DNA from: an uncultured Clostridia bacterium
GTDB taxonomy: Bacteria; Bacillota; Clostridia; TANB77; CAG-508
Assembly: GCA_944387495.1 (NCBI GenBank)
Contig: CALXFD010000009.1
Location: forward strand, 1-55,488
Direction of reading: 5' to 3'
Length of the DNA stretch: 55,488 bases
Shown: in pieces, positions 8,070 through 16,830 of the stretch
How the letters are laid out: each line of letters opens with the position of its first letter
How positions within the stretch are numbered: the first letter of the stretch is position 1
Made by a program: the position numbers and the translations under genes
The notes under the pieces: generated by a model
Told to the model about the DNA's origin: nothing
Database searches by the model: none
Seen by the model: only the letters and a program-made list of their open reading frames with translations

Positions 8070-9215
8070 TTAGTCTCCTAAGTTTATTCCAATATTTCTT
8101 GCTGTTATTACTAAGTCATGGTCCATTGTTACTTTTCTGATATTGCTTTCTGCTGTATTTCCTGAAACAGCTCCTATTTTTTTGTTATTTCCTACAACAT
8201 CTTCTAGTGTTGCATAATCTAATTTACCATTTTTTAATACTGCCAATGTTCCAAATTTTCCTTCTAATGCTAATTGCATTGCTTTTACTCCATATTTTGT
8301 TGAAAGTACCCTATCAAATGCTGTTGGTGTTCCACCTCTTTGCATATATCCTAATGTTGTATTTCTTGCTTCTAGACCTGTTAGTTCTTCTAATTGTTTT
8401 GCAACAACTTCTCCAACTCCTCCTAGTCTATTATTATCAACACCTTCTCCATTGTCTCTTTTTCCTTTTATTGTAATATCTCCACCCTTTGGTTTTGCTC
8501 CTTCTGCTACTACTATTATGCTAAAGCTTTTTCCTCTTTTTCTTCTATTTTCTACTTTTCTTGCTACACTTTCTATATCATATGGTATTTCTGGTATTAA
8601 TGCAGCATCTGCTCCACCTGCTATTGCAGATTCTAATGCTATCCAACCTGCATATCTTCCCATTACTTCTAATACCATTATTCTATGATGTGTTTCTCCT
8701 GTTGTGTGTAATCTGTCTATTGCTTCCATTGCAACAGATACTGCTGTATTATATCCAAATGTGATTTCTGTACATGCAACATCATTATCTATTGTTTTTG
8801 GAACTCCTATTACATTTACACCTTTTGTATAAAAATCTCTTGCTGATTTTTGTGTTCCATCTCCTCCTAGTGTAAAGATACAGTCAAAACCTGCTTCTTT
8901 TATGTTTTGTACACATACATCTGATAAATCTTTATATTCTACATTTCCATTTTCATCTACTACTTTATAATTAAATACATTTGCGTTTGTTGATGAACCT
9001 ATTATTGAACCACCTTTTGGTAATATTCCTTTTGCATCTCCATTTCCTGCTGTTGATAATAATTCAAAGTCTTTTTTTAGTAGTCCGTTATATCCATCTA
9101 TTATTCCATAACATTCTATTCCATGATTTTCTGCTGTTTTTACTATTGCTCTTATTACCGCATTGAATCCTGATACGTCTCCTCCATTAGCTAAAATCGC
9201 AACTTTTTTTAACAT
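8070..9215 (-). CDS. pfkA: 6-phosphofructokinase, group III type
   Basis: Phosphorylates fructose 6-phosphate to the 1,6-bisphosphate, the committed step of glycolysis. At 381 residues it is longer than the classic 320-residue bacterial enzyme, fitting the PFK group that also includes actinomycete and pyrophosphate enzymes. The phosphate-loop region is unusual (ANGGDVSGFN instead of GGDxPGxN). The donor-specificity positions are GGDGT (117-121) and PKTIDND (139-145). Gly120 in place of Asp argues for ATP, while Lys140 is the residue usual in pyrophosphate enzymes. This G/K combination is known from ATP-using group III PFKs. MGRYAGW and LGYMQRGGTP mark the substrate site. GGGAGGA precedes the ATG; it is monocistronic with its own promoter and terminator. 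Confidence 0.93.
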   Translation of the reverse strand: MLKKVAILANGGDVSGFNAVIRAIVKTAENHGIECYGIIDGYNGLLKKDFELLSTAGNGDAKGILPKGGSIIGSSTNANVFNYKVVDENGNVEYKDLSDVCVQNIKEAGFDCIFTLGGDGTQKSARDFYTKGVNVIGVPKTIDNDVACTEITFGYNTAVSVAMEAIDRLHTTGETHHRIMVLEVMGRYAGWIALESAIAGGADAALIPEIPYDIESVARKVENRRKRGKSFSIIVVAEGAKPKGGDITIKGKRDNGEGVDNNRLGGVGEVVAKQLEELTGLEARNTTLGYMQRGGTPTAFDRVLSTKYGVKAMQLALEGKFGTLAVLKNGKLDYATLEDVVGNNKKIGAVSGNTAESNIRKVTMDHDLVITARNIGINLGD

Positions 9216-9251
9216 AAAAATCCTCCCTTTCCTTTTTTGTCCACAAACATT

Positions 9252-9279
9252 ATTATATCAATATTATTTTTTTTTACAA
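9252..9279 (-). promoter_or_regulatory. Candidate pfkA promoter
   Basis: TTGTAA (9279-9274), a 16-base spacer, and a perfect TATAAT (9257-9252), 37 bases upstream of the pfkA start codon. Confidence 0.6.
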
Positions 9280-9359
9280 GAGGTTTTGGAAAAAAGTTTT
9301 GGATTTTCGTATCTTGTATAGAAATTTCTGTTCTTATCTAATCACATTCAACATTAATC

Positions 9360-10565
9360 TCATAAAACATTCCATGTTTCTTCTACTTTATTCTCTATTA
9401 CCGGTATCTGTTTTTCTGTAACATTAGGATTTAAAATAACGACTGGGCGTACTCCACCATAATACTCATAACTATCACCATCATTTGAATCAAAGAAAGA
9501 TGCAAATCCAGCTAGAACAGCATTGTCTATTCCTAAAGTATTTATATCCTTGGCAACTAACGCTATACTAAATCCTGCAAAACCTTTCCATCCATGTTTT
9601 CCAGATGATGCAAGCCAATAATTTTTTCCCTTTCTATTATATTCTGTATCACTAAATAACATGTCATATGCTCTTGTATTAGATATTGTCACATATGGAC
9701 ATGTATCTATTTGCGAATTAATAGTATACATATATGCATCAACTTTATCTGATACTGTTGTTTTTTTCTTTCCATTTATCCAACTTTCTGGTGTATATTG
9801 GTCTGCATAATTATATTGAGTTCCATATTGTTGTCCGTTCAAATATCCACTTATATTATATTTTTTTATATCTTCTTCTGTATTTATTCCTACTACATCA
9901 TTAATATCATCTATATTTACACTTCTAGCCTCTATTGCATATTCATTTTTATACAATGCTCCTATGCTATTTAATATATTTACTCCATTGATATATGCTT
10001 TTGCTCCATACATAAGCAAATATGGTACTTTTTGACCTGATACCTCTGTATTACTTTTCATTGGACTTCCTGCTATTAATTTTATTCCTCCTGTTTTCTC
10101 ATCTTTTCCTAGAACTCTCCAATTTAATTGATTGTTTGAAACGTCATATACTTGATCTTTTATAAGTCCATAAAAATCGAAATCGCTATCGTCTACTCCT
10201 GTATCTGTTGCATACGCAGTATAAGTTCCACTCATTGGATTTTTATAATCCACATAATCACCTATATTTAATTCTCCTGAATCATACATCTCTACTAGTC
10301 TCTTTCCTTGATTACTACCATCTACGTATTCATCTATCTTGTTTTCTAAATCATCTATCGTATCTTGTTCTTCTTGACTTGCTTTTTCATATTCATCTCT
10401 TGCCTCTTGTGCTTTTGTTAGCACTCCATTTTCTCCTGTTAGCATCGCTATACTTACTCCTGCAAGGATTAGAAGAACTATGATAGTTATTACTAACGCG
10501 ATTAGTGTTATTCCCTTATTATAATGCCTTTTTAACTTTTCCTTTTTTGCATTTGTTTTTTTCAT
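9360..10565 (-). CDS. Pilin-like secreted protein with a DUF6273-like C-terminal domain
   Basis: A 401-residue protein whose N-terminus is a type IV pilin-like export signal: a basic leader ending in NKG, then ITLIALVITIIVLLILAGVS, with Gly before Ile as the probable prepilin peptidase site. This leader differs from classic pilins in lacking Glu5. A short coiled coil (about 50-85) follows. The C-terminal region (about 130-390) shows blocks such as LNWRVLGKD, YWLASSG and GGVRPVVIL, resembling the DUF6273 surface domain found in many gut Firmicutes. The same leader occurs in the gene at 54271-55488 with a different C-terminal domain, so the leader is modular. No pilus assembly genes are nearby. 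Likely cell-surface or secreted; ligand unknown. Confidence 0.8.
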   Translation of the reverse strand: MKKTNAKKEKLKRHYNKGITLIALVITIIVLLILAGVSIAMLTGENGVLTKAQEARDEYEKASQEEQDTIDDLENKIDEYVDGSNQGKRLVEMYDSGELNIGDYVDYKNPMSGTYTAYATDTGVDDSDFDFYGLIKDQVYDVSNNQLNWRVLGKDEKTGGIKLIAGSPMKSNTEVSGQKVPYLLMYGAKAYINGVNILNSIGALYKNEYAIEARSVNIDDINDVVGINTEEDIKKYNISGYLNGQQYGTQYNYADQYTPESWINGKKKTTVSDKVDAYMYTINSQIDTCPYVTISNTRAYDMLFSDTEYNRKGKNYWLASSGKHGWKGFAGFSIALVAKDINTLGIDNAVLAGFASFFDSNDGDSYEYYGGVRPVVILNPNVTEKQIPVIENKVEETWNVL

Positions 10566-10801
10566 TCTCTTTTTCCTCCCTTTTTTCTTTCTAGCTCTTT
10601 CTCTTTTTTTAGTTATAACTTCTTTTATTATTTGAGCTTTTGTATTTTTTATCCTCTTTTATTAGTATAATTTTTGTTTTATTTATTGTCAATGTGTTTT
10701 TATCACTTATAATAATTCTGTAATTTAATTGTAATAATTTTTTATTTCTTATTTATCTTTTCATAACTTTATGGATTATTGTATAAAATCTCTTAAATAT
10801 G

Positions 10802-10887
10802 AACAAATCTAGCTTTGCTAAAACTTTTCTCTATTTAGACATTATAGATTTTTTATTTAAGTTTTAGCTAAGCGTTTAAGATTTGTT
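10802..10887. repeat. Imperfect palindrome 1
   Basis: The left arm AACAAATCT...GCTAAAACTT pairs with AAGTTTTAGCTAAGCG...AGATTTGTT. The match is strong at both ends of the stem and interrupted by a few extra bases on the right arm, with a loop of about 30 bases. Orientation and function unknown. Confidence 0.6.
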
Positions 10888-10927
10888 GCGCGAAAAATTT
10901 ATTTTTCTGTGCATCTGTTTTTTTGCT

Positions 10928-11013
10928 CTTATAGGAAAGTTTCTGTTTTAAAGACTTAACTTTTTGAAATATCTTCATTCTCTTTTTAAGAAAATAATGC
11001 ACTTTCCTATAAG
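10928..11013. repeat. Imperfect palindrome 2
   Basis: Perfect 13-base terminal arms CTTATAGGAAAGT (10928-10940) and ACTTTCCTATAAG (11001-11013) enclose about 60 bases with weak internal AAAGA/TCTTT complementarity. It starts 40 bases after palindrome 1. Confidence 0.6.
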
Positions 11014-11016
11014 GTA

Positions 11017-11114
11017 AAAAATAGCAAAATTAAACCTATATTTTTCTTGTATATTCACGATTTTTATAACTTAAAAATCGCAATATACTTTATAGGTTTA
11101 ATCTTGCTATTTTT
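11017..11114. repeat. Imperfect palindrome 3
   Basis: The arms AAAATAGCAAAATTAAACCTATA (start 11017) and TATAGGTTTAATCTTGC... (11091-11114) pair with a single mismatch. The stem continues through GTATATT and CGATTTTTA blocks to an inner loop near 11068, with unequal bulges. A T-run follows on the plus strand, so it could double as a terminator. Confidence 0.65.
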
Positions 11115-11144
11115 ATTAATTTATTTATTTTCTCTAAACTAATT

Positions 11145-11168
11145 GTGTGTGTGTGTGTGTGTGTGTGT
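11145..11168. repeat. (GT)12 dinucleotide microsatellite
   Basis: Twelve uninterrupted GT units, a rare length for a bacterial chromosome and prone to slippage. It is non-coding here, about 140 bases downstream of the fabZ stop codon and beyond palindrome 3. Confidence 0.95.
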
Positions 11169-11309
11169 ACTCCCACAAGGTTTTCAGCGGTTTTGAACAT
11201 TCTTCATTCCTCTTTTGAATTTTTTTATTAATCTCATAATATCATTTATCTATTTTCTTTGCAATATTCGTAATCAAATTGTAATATTTGATATTTTATG
11301 TTTAACATT

Positions 11310-11732
11310 TTATACTACCGCAAATGTTAGCTCTCCTTTTGCTGCTACTTTTCCGTCTACTGTTGCTATTGCTTCTCCTATTCCTATTGGTCCTTTTCTT
11401 TTTATTATTTTAACTTCTAGTTTTAGTCTATCTCCTGGCACTACTTGTTTTTTAAATCTTATTTTGTCTATTCCTCCAAATAGTGCATTTTTTCCTTTGT
11501 TTTCTTCCATTGATAAAATTGCTACTGCTCCTGTTTGTGCTAGTGATTCTACTATTAATACTCCTGGCATTATTGGATTTCCTGGGAAATGACCTTTAAA
11601 ATAGTATTCATCTTCACTTACATTTTTATATGCTGTGCAACTTTCTCCTGGCACATATTCTTCTACTTCATCTATCATTAAAAAAGGTTCTCTTTGTGGT
11701 ATTATTTCTTTTATTTCTTCTTTATTTAACAT
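11310..11732 (-). CDS. fabZ: (3R)-hydroxyacyl-ACP dehydratase
   Basis: Dehydrates 3-hydroxyacyl-ACP to trans-2-enoyl-ACP in type II fatty acid elongation (cytosolic hot-dog fold). Length is 140 residues, typical for FabZ. The active site reads [13 protein letters not shown] with His48, followed by the acidic partner Glu62 in VESLAQTG. It is separated from the rest of the fatty acid genes by 354 bases holding an oppositely oriented small RNA gene, so it may have its own promoter. It probably belongs functionally with fabH-fabD-fabG-fabF-accB at 12.1-16.7 kb. Confidence 0.95.
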   Translation of the reverse strand: MLNKEEIKEIIPQREPFLMIDEVEEYVPGESCTAYKNVSEDEYYFKGHFPGNPIMPGVLIVESLAQTGAVAILSMEENKGKNALFGGIDKIRFKKQVVPGDRLKLEVKIIKRKGPIGIGEAIATVDGKVAAKGELTFAVV

Positions 11733-11867
11733 TTTTTATTTTCCTTTCTAAATTATTTTTATAAATTATATTTATTATTTATTACAATTTTTTATGTAAT
11801 ATTTATATATTTGTAAATATAATTTTTTGTAATTCCAATTTATATATAATTTAAATTCACATAAAAT

Positions 11868-11896
11868 TTGATTTTTTTAGTAAGTTATGGTATAAT
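11868..11896 (+). promoter_or_regulatory. Sigma-A promoter of the candidate small RNA
   Basis: TTGATT (11868-11873), a 17-base spacer, and a perfect TATAAT (11891-11896) on the plus strand, opposite to the flanking genes. The only thing downstream is a structured segment ending in a strong terminator. Confidence 0.75.
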
Positions 11897-11902
11897 TTGT
11901 AT

Positions 11903-12042
11903 CAGATAGTGTACATACACTATCATTTATGGGATTGGCAAACTCCTTAATATTCTAAACTTTCAAATCTCTGCTTCATATAAACCCATTTAGCCAAGCC
12001 AATCCCATAAAAGGGAGGAATTTTATTTTCCTCCCTTTTTTA
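11903..12042 (+). ncRNA. Candidate structured small RNA between accB and fabZ
   Basis: About 140 bases running from a good promoter to a strong intrinsic terminator, with no coding frame. Three elements follow in order. Hairpin 1 is GATAGTGTA/TACACTATC (11905-11924). A long hairpin is closed by the 12-bp stem TATGGGATTGGC/GCCAATCCCATA (11928-11939 and 11998-12009) with a C/U-rich interior. The terminator is AAGGGAGGAA/TTCCTCCCTT (12011-12037) plus a T-run. The polarity of the T-run fits the plus strand. I could not match it to 6S, SRP, RNase P or tmRNA signatures. The CCUCCC segment could pair with ribosome binding sites, which is speculation. Confidence 0.65.
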
Positions 12043-12045
12043 TTA

Positions 12046-12078
12046 TATAGGAAAAATCGGAAGATTTTGACGCCTATA
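12046..12078 (-). terminator. Hairpin downstream of accB
   Basis: TATAGG...CCTATA (12046-12051 and 12073-12078) encloses AAAATC/GATTTT. It lies eight bases past the accB stop and would end the fab operon transcript on the minus strand. Confidence 0.5.
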
Positions 12079-12086
12079 ACGTGAGA

Positions 12087-12548
12087 TTATTTTAATTTTA
12101 TTAAAGGACTACCATATTCAACTACATCTTCATTATTTACACAAATTTCTACAACTTCTCCGTCAAATTCAGATTCGATTTCGTTCATTAATTTCATGGC
12201 TTCTACTATACATACAACTTGCCCTTTGTGTATTTTATCTCCAACTTTTACATATGGAGCTTTATCTGGTGCAGAGCTTGCATAAAATGTTCCTACCATT
12301 GGTGATTTTATTATTTTATAGTCTTCTTCCTTTTTTTCAACTGGTGTAAGTGCATTTTGTTCTTGTTGTTTTACTACTGGTACTGTCATTGGTGCACTTG
12401 CTTCTATTACGTGTGGTTCTACTATTACTTCTCTTTTTGTTCCTTTTTTCATACTTATTTTTACACCATCTGGGAATTCTATATCTAATGAATCTAATTT
12501 AGAATTGCCCATATCATCCATTAATTTTTTTATATCTTTATATTCCAT
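12087..12548 (-). CDS. accB: Acetyl-CoA carboxylase biotin carboxyl carrier protein
   Basis: Carries the biotin arm of acetyl-CoA carboxylase, which makes malonyl-CoA for fatty acid synthesis. It has 153 residues: an N-terminal helical segment (1-35), a flexible Pro/Val/Gln linker, and the biotinyl domain (about 75-153) with the biotinylation motif EAMKLMNE and the SPMVGTFY entry strand. It starts at an ATG with GGGAGGAA upstream. It follows fabF by about 180 bases. The partner subunits accC, accD and accA are not in the window. Confidence 0.95.
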   Translation of the reverse strand: MEYKDIKKLMDDMGNSKLDSLDIEFPDGVKISMKKGTKREVIVEPHVIEASAPMTVPVVKQQEQNALTPVEKKEEDYKIIKSPMVGTFYASSAPDKAPYVKVGDKIHKGQVVCIVEAMKLMNEIESEFDGEVVEICVNNEDVVEYGSPLIKLK

Positions 12549-12725
12549 GTTCTTCCTCCCAGTTTAATTTATTTTCATATTAATAATATACCACTTTGAA
12601 CAATTTTTCAATATTATTTTATATTTTTTAAATTTATTATATTATAATTAACTAGTTTTTATTTTAGTCTTAGTTTACTTTTATTTAATAAAACAATTAA
12701 AATTTTTTAAGTTTCTATTTTATAC

Positions 12726-13964
12726 TTACTCACATTTTTTTAATAATATACTACTATTATGTCCTCCAAATCCTAATGAATTTGACATTGCATATTTTAC
12801 TTCTACTTTTCTTCCTTCATTTGGTACTATATCTAGGTCACATTCTTCGTCTGGTACTTTATAGTTTATTGTTGCTGGTACAAATCCTTCATCTATTGCT
12901 TTTGCACATACTATTGCTTCTACTCCTCCTGCTGCTCCTAATAGGTGTCCTGTGTGTCCTTTTGTTGAGCTTACCATTACTTTTTTTGCATTTTCTTCTC
13001 CTAATGCTGTTTTTACTGCTTGTGTTTCGCATGAGTCATTTAGGTGTGTTGATGTACCATGTGCATTTATATATGTAATTTCTTCTGGATTTACTTTTGC
13101 TTCTTCCATTGCTATTTTCATTGCTCTTGCTCCACCTTCTCCTCCTGGTGCTGGTGAAGTTATGTGATATGCGTCTGATGTTGCTCCATATCCTACTATT
13201 TCTGCATATATTTTTGCTCCTCTTTTTTTAGCATGTTCATATTCTTCTAATACGACAACTCCTGCTCCTTCTCCCATTACAAACCCACTTCTTTCTTTAT
13301 CAAATGGGATACTTGCTCTGTTTTTGTCTTCTGATTTTGTTAATGCTTTTATGTTTGTAAATCCTGCTATTCCAAGTGGTGTTATTCCTGCTTCTGTTCC
13401 TCCTGCTAAAACTATGTCTTGATATCCATGTTTTATCATTCTAAAACTTTCACCTATACAATGTGTTCCTGATGCACATGCTGTAACCATTGCCATTGAT
13501 TCACCTTTTGCTCCTATATCTATTGCTACATTTCCTGTTGCCATATTTAATATTCCCATTGGTATATACATTGGTGATACTCTGTCTGGTCCTTTTTCTA
13601 CACATTTTCTATTTTCTATTTCTATTGTTTCTATTCCACCTATTCCAGAACCTATTATTATTCCTACTCTTTCCATGTTTTCTGTTTCTTTGTCTAATCC
13701 ACTATCTTGCCATGCTTCTCTTGCTGCTACTATTGCATATTGAGAAAATTTGTCTAATCTTTTTGCTTCTCTTTTGTCAAAATAATTTTCTGGGTCATAG
13801 TCTTTTAATTCTGCTGCTAATTTAACTTTAAATGTTGTTGTATCAAATTTTGTAATTTTGTCTATTCCACATTTTCCTTCTTTAATACCTTCCCAAAAAT
13901 CTTTTGCACTATTTCCTATTGGAGTTAATGCTCCTAAACCTGTTATTACTACTCTTCTTTCCAT
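12726..13964 (-). CDS. fabF: 3-oxoacyl-ACP synthase II
   Basis: The elongating condensing enzyme of type II fatty acid synthesis. It has 412 residues, the standard length. The thiolase-fold catalytic triad is intact: Cys163 in TACASGTH, the first His in NAHGTSTHLND and the second His in KGHTGHLLGAAG. The C-terminal GFGGHNSSILL is canonical. It lies 21 bases downstream of fabG, so the two are co-transcribed. Product chain-length preference cannot be read from sequence. Confidence 0.96.
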   Translation of the reverse strand: MERRVVITGLGALTPIGNSAKDFWEGIKEGKCGIDKITKFDTTTFKVKLAAELKDYDPENYFDKREAKRLDKFSQYAIVAAREAWQDSGLDKETENMERVGIIIGSGIGGIETIEIENRKCVEKGPDRVSPMYIPMGILNMATGNVAIDIGAKGESMAMVTACASGTHCIGESFRMIKHGYQDIVLAGGTEAGITPLGIAGFTNIKALTKSEDKNRASIPFDKERSGFVMGEGAGVVVLEEYEHAKKRGAKIYAEIVGYGATSDAYHITSPAPGGEGGARAMKIAMEEAKVNPEEITYINAHGTSTHLNDSCETQAVKTALGEENAKKVMVSSTKGHTGHLLGAAGGVEAIVCAKAIDEGFVPATINYKVPDEECDLDIVPNEGRKVEVKYAMSNSLGFGGHNSSILLKKCE

Positions 13965-13985
13965 CTTCTCTAATCCTTCCCTTCT

Positions 13986-14726
13986 TTACATTACCATTCC
14001 GCCATCTATATTTATTACTTGACCTGTTATATATGAACTTTCTTCTGAACCTAAGAAATATGCTAAGTTTGCAACTTCTTTTGCTGTTCCCATTCTTTTT
14101 AATGGTATTTGATTATGTATATTTTCTTTTACACTGTCTGATAATACTGCTGTCATATCTGTTTCTATAAATCCTGGTGCTATTGCATTTGCTCTTATAT
14201 TTCTTGATGCTAATTCTTTTGCTACACTTTTTGTAAATCCTATTATTCCAGCTTTTGATGCTGAATAATTACATTGTCCTGCATTTCCTACTACTCCTAC
14301 AACTGATGATAAATTTATTATGCTTCCTGTTCTTTTTTTCATCATATATTTTGTTACTGCTTTTGTAACTATATATGTTCCTTTTAAGTTTATTTCTATT
14401 ACTTTATCAAATTCTTCTTCACTCATTCTCATAAGTAAATTATCTCTTGTTATTCCTGCATTATTTACTAATACATCTATTTTGCCAAACTCTTCTACTC
14501 CTTTTTTTACTACTTCTTCTATTTTTGTAGCATCTGTTACATCTGCTTGCATAATTAGTGCTTTTACACCTTTTTCTTCAAATTCTTTTTTTAATTCTTC
14601 TACATTTGTTTTTTCAGATACATAATTAATTATTACATTATATCCATTTTCCGCATATTTTAGTGCTATTTCTTTTCCTATTCCTCTTGAAGCACCTGTT
14701 ACAAATACTGTTTTTGTTTCTTCCAT
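13986..14726 (-). CDS. fabG: 3-oxoacyl-ACP reductase
   Basis: NADPH-dependent reduction of 3-oxoacyl-ACP. A 246-residue short-chain dehydrogenase with the TGASRGIG nucleotide loop (about 10-17), NNAG at about 90, and the Ser-Tyr-Lys catalytic set in NLSSVVG and YSASKAG. The C-terminus GQVINIDGGMVM is typical for FabG. GAGGAAAG lies before the ATG. It sits between fabD and fabF in the fab operon. Confidence 0.96.
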   Translation of the reverse strand: MEETKTVFVTGASRGIGKEIALKYAENGYNVIINYVSEKTNVEELKKEFEEKGVKALIMQADVTDATKIEEVVKKGVEEFGKIDVLVNNAGITRDNLLMRMSEEEFDKVIEINLKGTYIVTKAVTKYMMKKRTGSIINLSSVVGVVGNAGQCNYSASKAGIIGFTKSVAKELASRNIRANAIAPGFIETDMTAVLSDSVKENIHNQIPLKRMGTAKEVANLAYFLGSEESSYITGQVINIDGGMVM

Positions 14727-14792
14727 TTTCTTTCCTCCTCAATTTAGATTATTTATTTTTGTTTTTATTTATTTGTTTACAATTTATTATCT

Positions 14793-15731
14793 TTAATTTT
14801 CATTATGTTCTTCTAAATATTGTTCTAATGTTTCAACATTGCTTATATTATATGTTTTAGCTTCACGAGCTTCTTTTTTAATAAATCCTGTTAATGTTTT
14901 TCCTGGTCCTATTTCTACATATTCTTCTATTTCTTCTTTTTGCATTAATTTAATTGCTTTGTCAAATCTAACTGGGCTTACTATATGTTTTGCTAGTATT
15001 TCTTTTATATCATCATTTTCTTGGTAATATGTACCATCTAAGTTTTTAATTACTTTTACTGTTCCTTTGTTAAATGTTACATTTTCTAATTCTTTTTTAT
15101 ATGCTTCTTTTGCTTTTTCTAATTTACATGTGTGGAATGGTCCACTTGTTTTTAATTTTATTACTCTTTTTGCACCTGCTTCTTTTAGTTTTTCAATTGC
15201 TTCGTCTATTGCACTACTTTCTCCTGATATTGCTGTTTGTACACTACAATTGTAGTTTGCTGGTACTATAAATTTTCCTTCATTTTCTATTTGTTTACAT
15301 ATTTCTTCTATTTTACTTGAATCTAAACCTATTACTGCTGCCATTGAATATTCTTCATCTGGTAATAGGTTTCCCATATAATATCCTCTTTTTTGGATTA
15401 ATTTTATTCCATCTTCAAAACTAATTATTCCTGAATAAATTAATGCTCCATATTCACCTAAGCTTAGTCCTGTTGCTATTTGTGCATTTATATTCTTTGT
15501 TTTTAAGATTTCTAGAATTGCTAAACTTGTTGTTAATATTGCTATTTGTGTATTTTCTGTTTTATTTAATTCTTCTTCTGGTCCTTCAAAACAGATTTTT
15601 TTTACATCTATTCCTGAGATTTTTGAAGCCTCATCATAAATTTTTCTAGCTTCTTCGTATTTTTCATAAATATCTTTTCCCATTCCTACTACTTGTGCTC
15701 CTTGACCTGGGAATAAAAATGCTCTTTTCAT
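14793..15731 (-). CDS. fabD: Malonyl-CoA:ACP transacylase
   Basis: Transfers malonyl from CoA to ACP. It has 312 residues. The N-terminus AFLFPGQGAQ is diagnostic. The nucleophile Ser is in GLSLGEYGAL (Leu replaces the His of the E. coli GHSLG, a change common in clostridia), and the catalytic His is in SGPFHT. The C-terminal EIGPGKTLTGFIKK is canonical. It follows fabH by 43 bases and precedes fabG by 66 bases. The carrier protein gene itself is absent from this cluster. Confidence 0.95.
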   Translation of the reverse strand: MKRAFLFPGQGAQVVGMGKDIYEKYEEARKIYDEASKISGIDVKKICFEGPEEELNKTENTQIAILTTSLAILEILKTKNINAQIATGLSLGEYGALIYSGIISFEDGIKLIQKRGYYMGNLLPDEEYSMAAVIGLDSSKIEEICKQIENEGKFIVPANYNCSVQTAISGESSAIDEAIEKLKEAGAKRVIKLKTSGPFHTCKLEKAKEAYKKELENVTFNKGTVKVIKNLDGTYYQENDDIKEILAKHIVSPVRFDKAIKLMQKEEIEEYVEIGPGKTLTGFIKKEAREAKTYNISNVETLEQYLEEHNEN

Positions 15732-15774
15732 TAAACTTCATCCTTTCATCTTTTATTATTTATGTATATATTTT

Positions 15775-16725
15775 TTAAAACTCTAATAATATACTTCCTG
15801 TATTTAAACCTCCACCATAACCAAGTAAAATTATTTTATCTCCGCTGTTTAGCAATTTTTGCTCTTCCATATCATTTAAAGCTATTGGTATACTTGCACA
15901 AAATGTATTTCCTCTTTCTTGTATATTTATATACATTTTTTCTAAATCAATATTAAGCCTATTTGCTATTGCTTTCATTATTTTTAAATTTGATTGATGT
16001 GGAATAATATATCTTATTTCATTTATATTTATATTAGCTTTTTGTAATAATTCATTAATGTTTTCTACTGTTTTTGTTACTGCATATTTATATACTTCTT
16101 TTCCATTCATATAAATATTTTCATTTACTGCATTTGTTAATATCATATTTTCATCTGATTCTGCTTTTATATTTGTTACATAAATCTTATTTTCATCTGA
16201 CTTGCCAACCAATGTAGCTCCTGCTCCATCTGATAAGACTATTGCTGTGCCTATATCTTTTTTATCTATATTTTTAGATAATATATCTACTCCAACTACT
16301 AACGCCTTTTCTACTTTTTCTGTTTGTATATATAATTTTGCTATGTCAAATGCATTTATATAACCACTACATCCGGCTAAAATATCTAAGCTTATACAAT
16401 TTTTTATTTCTAATTTCTTTTGAATATAATTTGCAATTCCTGGCATTAATATATTTGTACTTGTTGTAGCTACTATAATTAGCCCGAGCTCTTTCTTTAA
16501 TTTTGTGATATCATTTCCTTTCTTTTCATATTTATTTATTAAGTCTTCAACTGATTTGTATGCTATATCTTCTATTTTTTCATTTTTAGCATAATATCTA
16601 TTTTCAATTCCTGTTCTCTTTTTTATGTATCCATGTTCTAGATTTAAAAAATCTTCTATTTCGTTATTTTTTGTTTTTATTCCAGGAAGCTCTATTCCGT
16701 TTTCTAATATTTTAATGCCTTTCAA
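15775..16725 (-). CDS. fabH: 3-oxoacyl-ACP synthase III
   Basis: The initiating condensing enzyme, joining acyl-CoA to malonyl-ACP. It has 316 residues. The triad is visible: Cys119 in LAGCSGY, His in IIPHQSN and Asn in ERGNTFCAS. The start is TTG at 16725, with AAAGGAGGAG seven bases upstream. It is the first gene of the minus-strand fatty acid cluster; the 263-base upstream gap contains a TGAC-TG-GTCA palindrome that might be an operator. The KASIII position at the head of the operon is usual in Firmicutes. Confidence 0.94.
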   Translation of the reverse strand: MKGIKILENGIELPGIKTKNNEIEDFLNLEHGYIKKRTGIENRYYAKNEKIEDIAYKSVEDLINKYEKKGNDITKLKKELGLIIVATTSTNILMPGIANYIQKKLEIKNCISLDILAGCSGYINAFDIAKLYIQTEKVEKALVVGVDILSKNIDKKDIGTAIVLSDGAGATLVGKSDENKIYVTNIKAESDENMILTNAVNENIYMNGKEVYKYAVTKTVENINELLQKANININEIRYIIPHQSNLKIMKAIANRLNIDLEKMYINIQERGNTFCASIPIALNDMEEQKLLNSGDKIILLGYGGGLNTGSILLEF

Positions 16726-16830
16726 TATTCTCCTCCTTTTTTAAGGTGCATATCAGCTTTTATTTTATCATTTTTTTGCGAAATTATCTATATTATATAT
16801 ACATTATTTTTGGTTTTTTTTCTATTAGTA

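Larger units (their letters stand above)
10566..11309. other. 744-base non-coding stretch with palindromes and a GT tract
   Basis: No open frame with a ribosome binding site was found here on either strand. It contains three long imperfect palindromes (10802-10887, 10928-11013, 11017-11114) and a (GT)12 tract (11145-11168), annotated separately. The part at 10566-10800 is plain AT-rich leader of the pilin-like gene in which I see nothing definite. 11170-11309 contains no recognisable element. Confidence 0.6.

Noticed and set aside
10802..11114. The palindrome cluster as integron attC sites
   Set aside because: No integron integrase, no cassette genes and no conserved core sites between them; bulged stems alone are not enough.
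11145..11168. The GT tract as a CRISPR or phase-variable coding repeat
   Set aside because: No spacers, and it lies outside any coding frame.
11903..12042. Identification of the small RNA as 6S RNA or SRP RNA
   Set aside because: The single large hairpin lacks the 6S central bubble layout, and no SRP tetraloop or domain IV motif was found.
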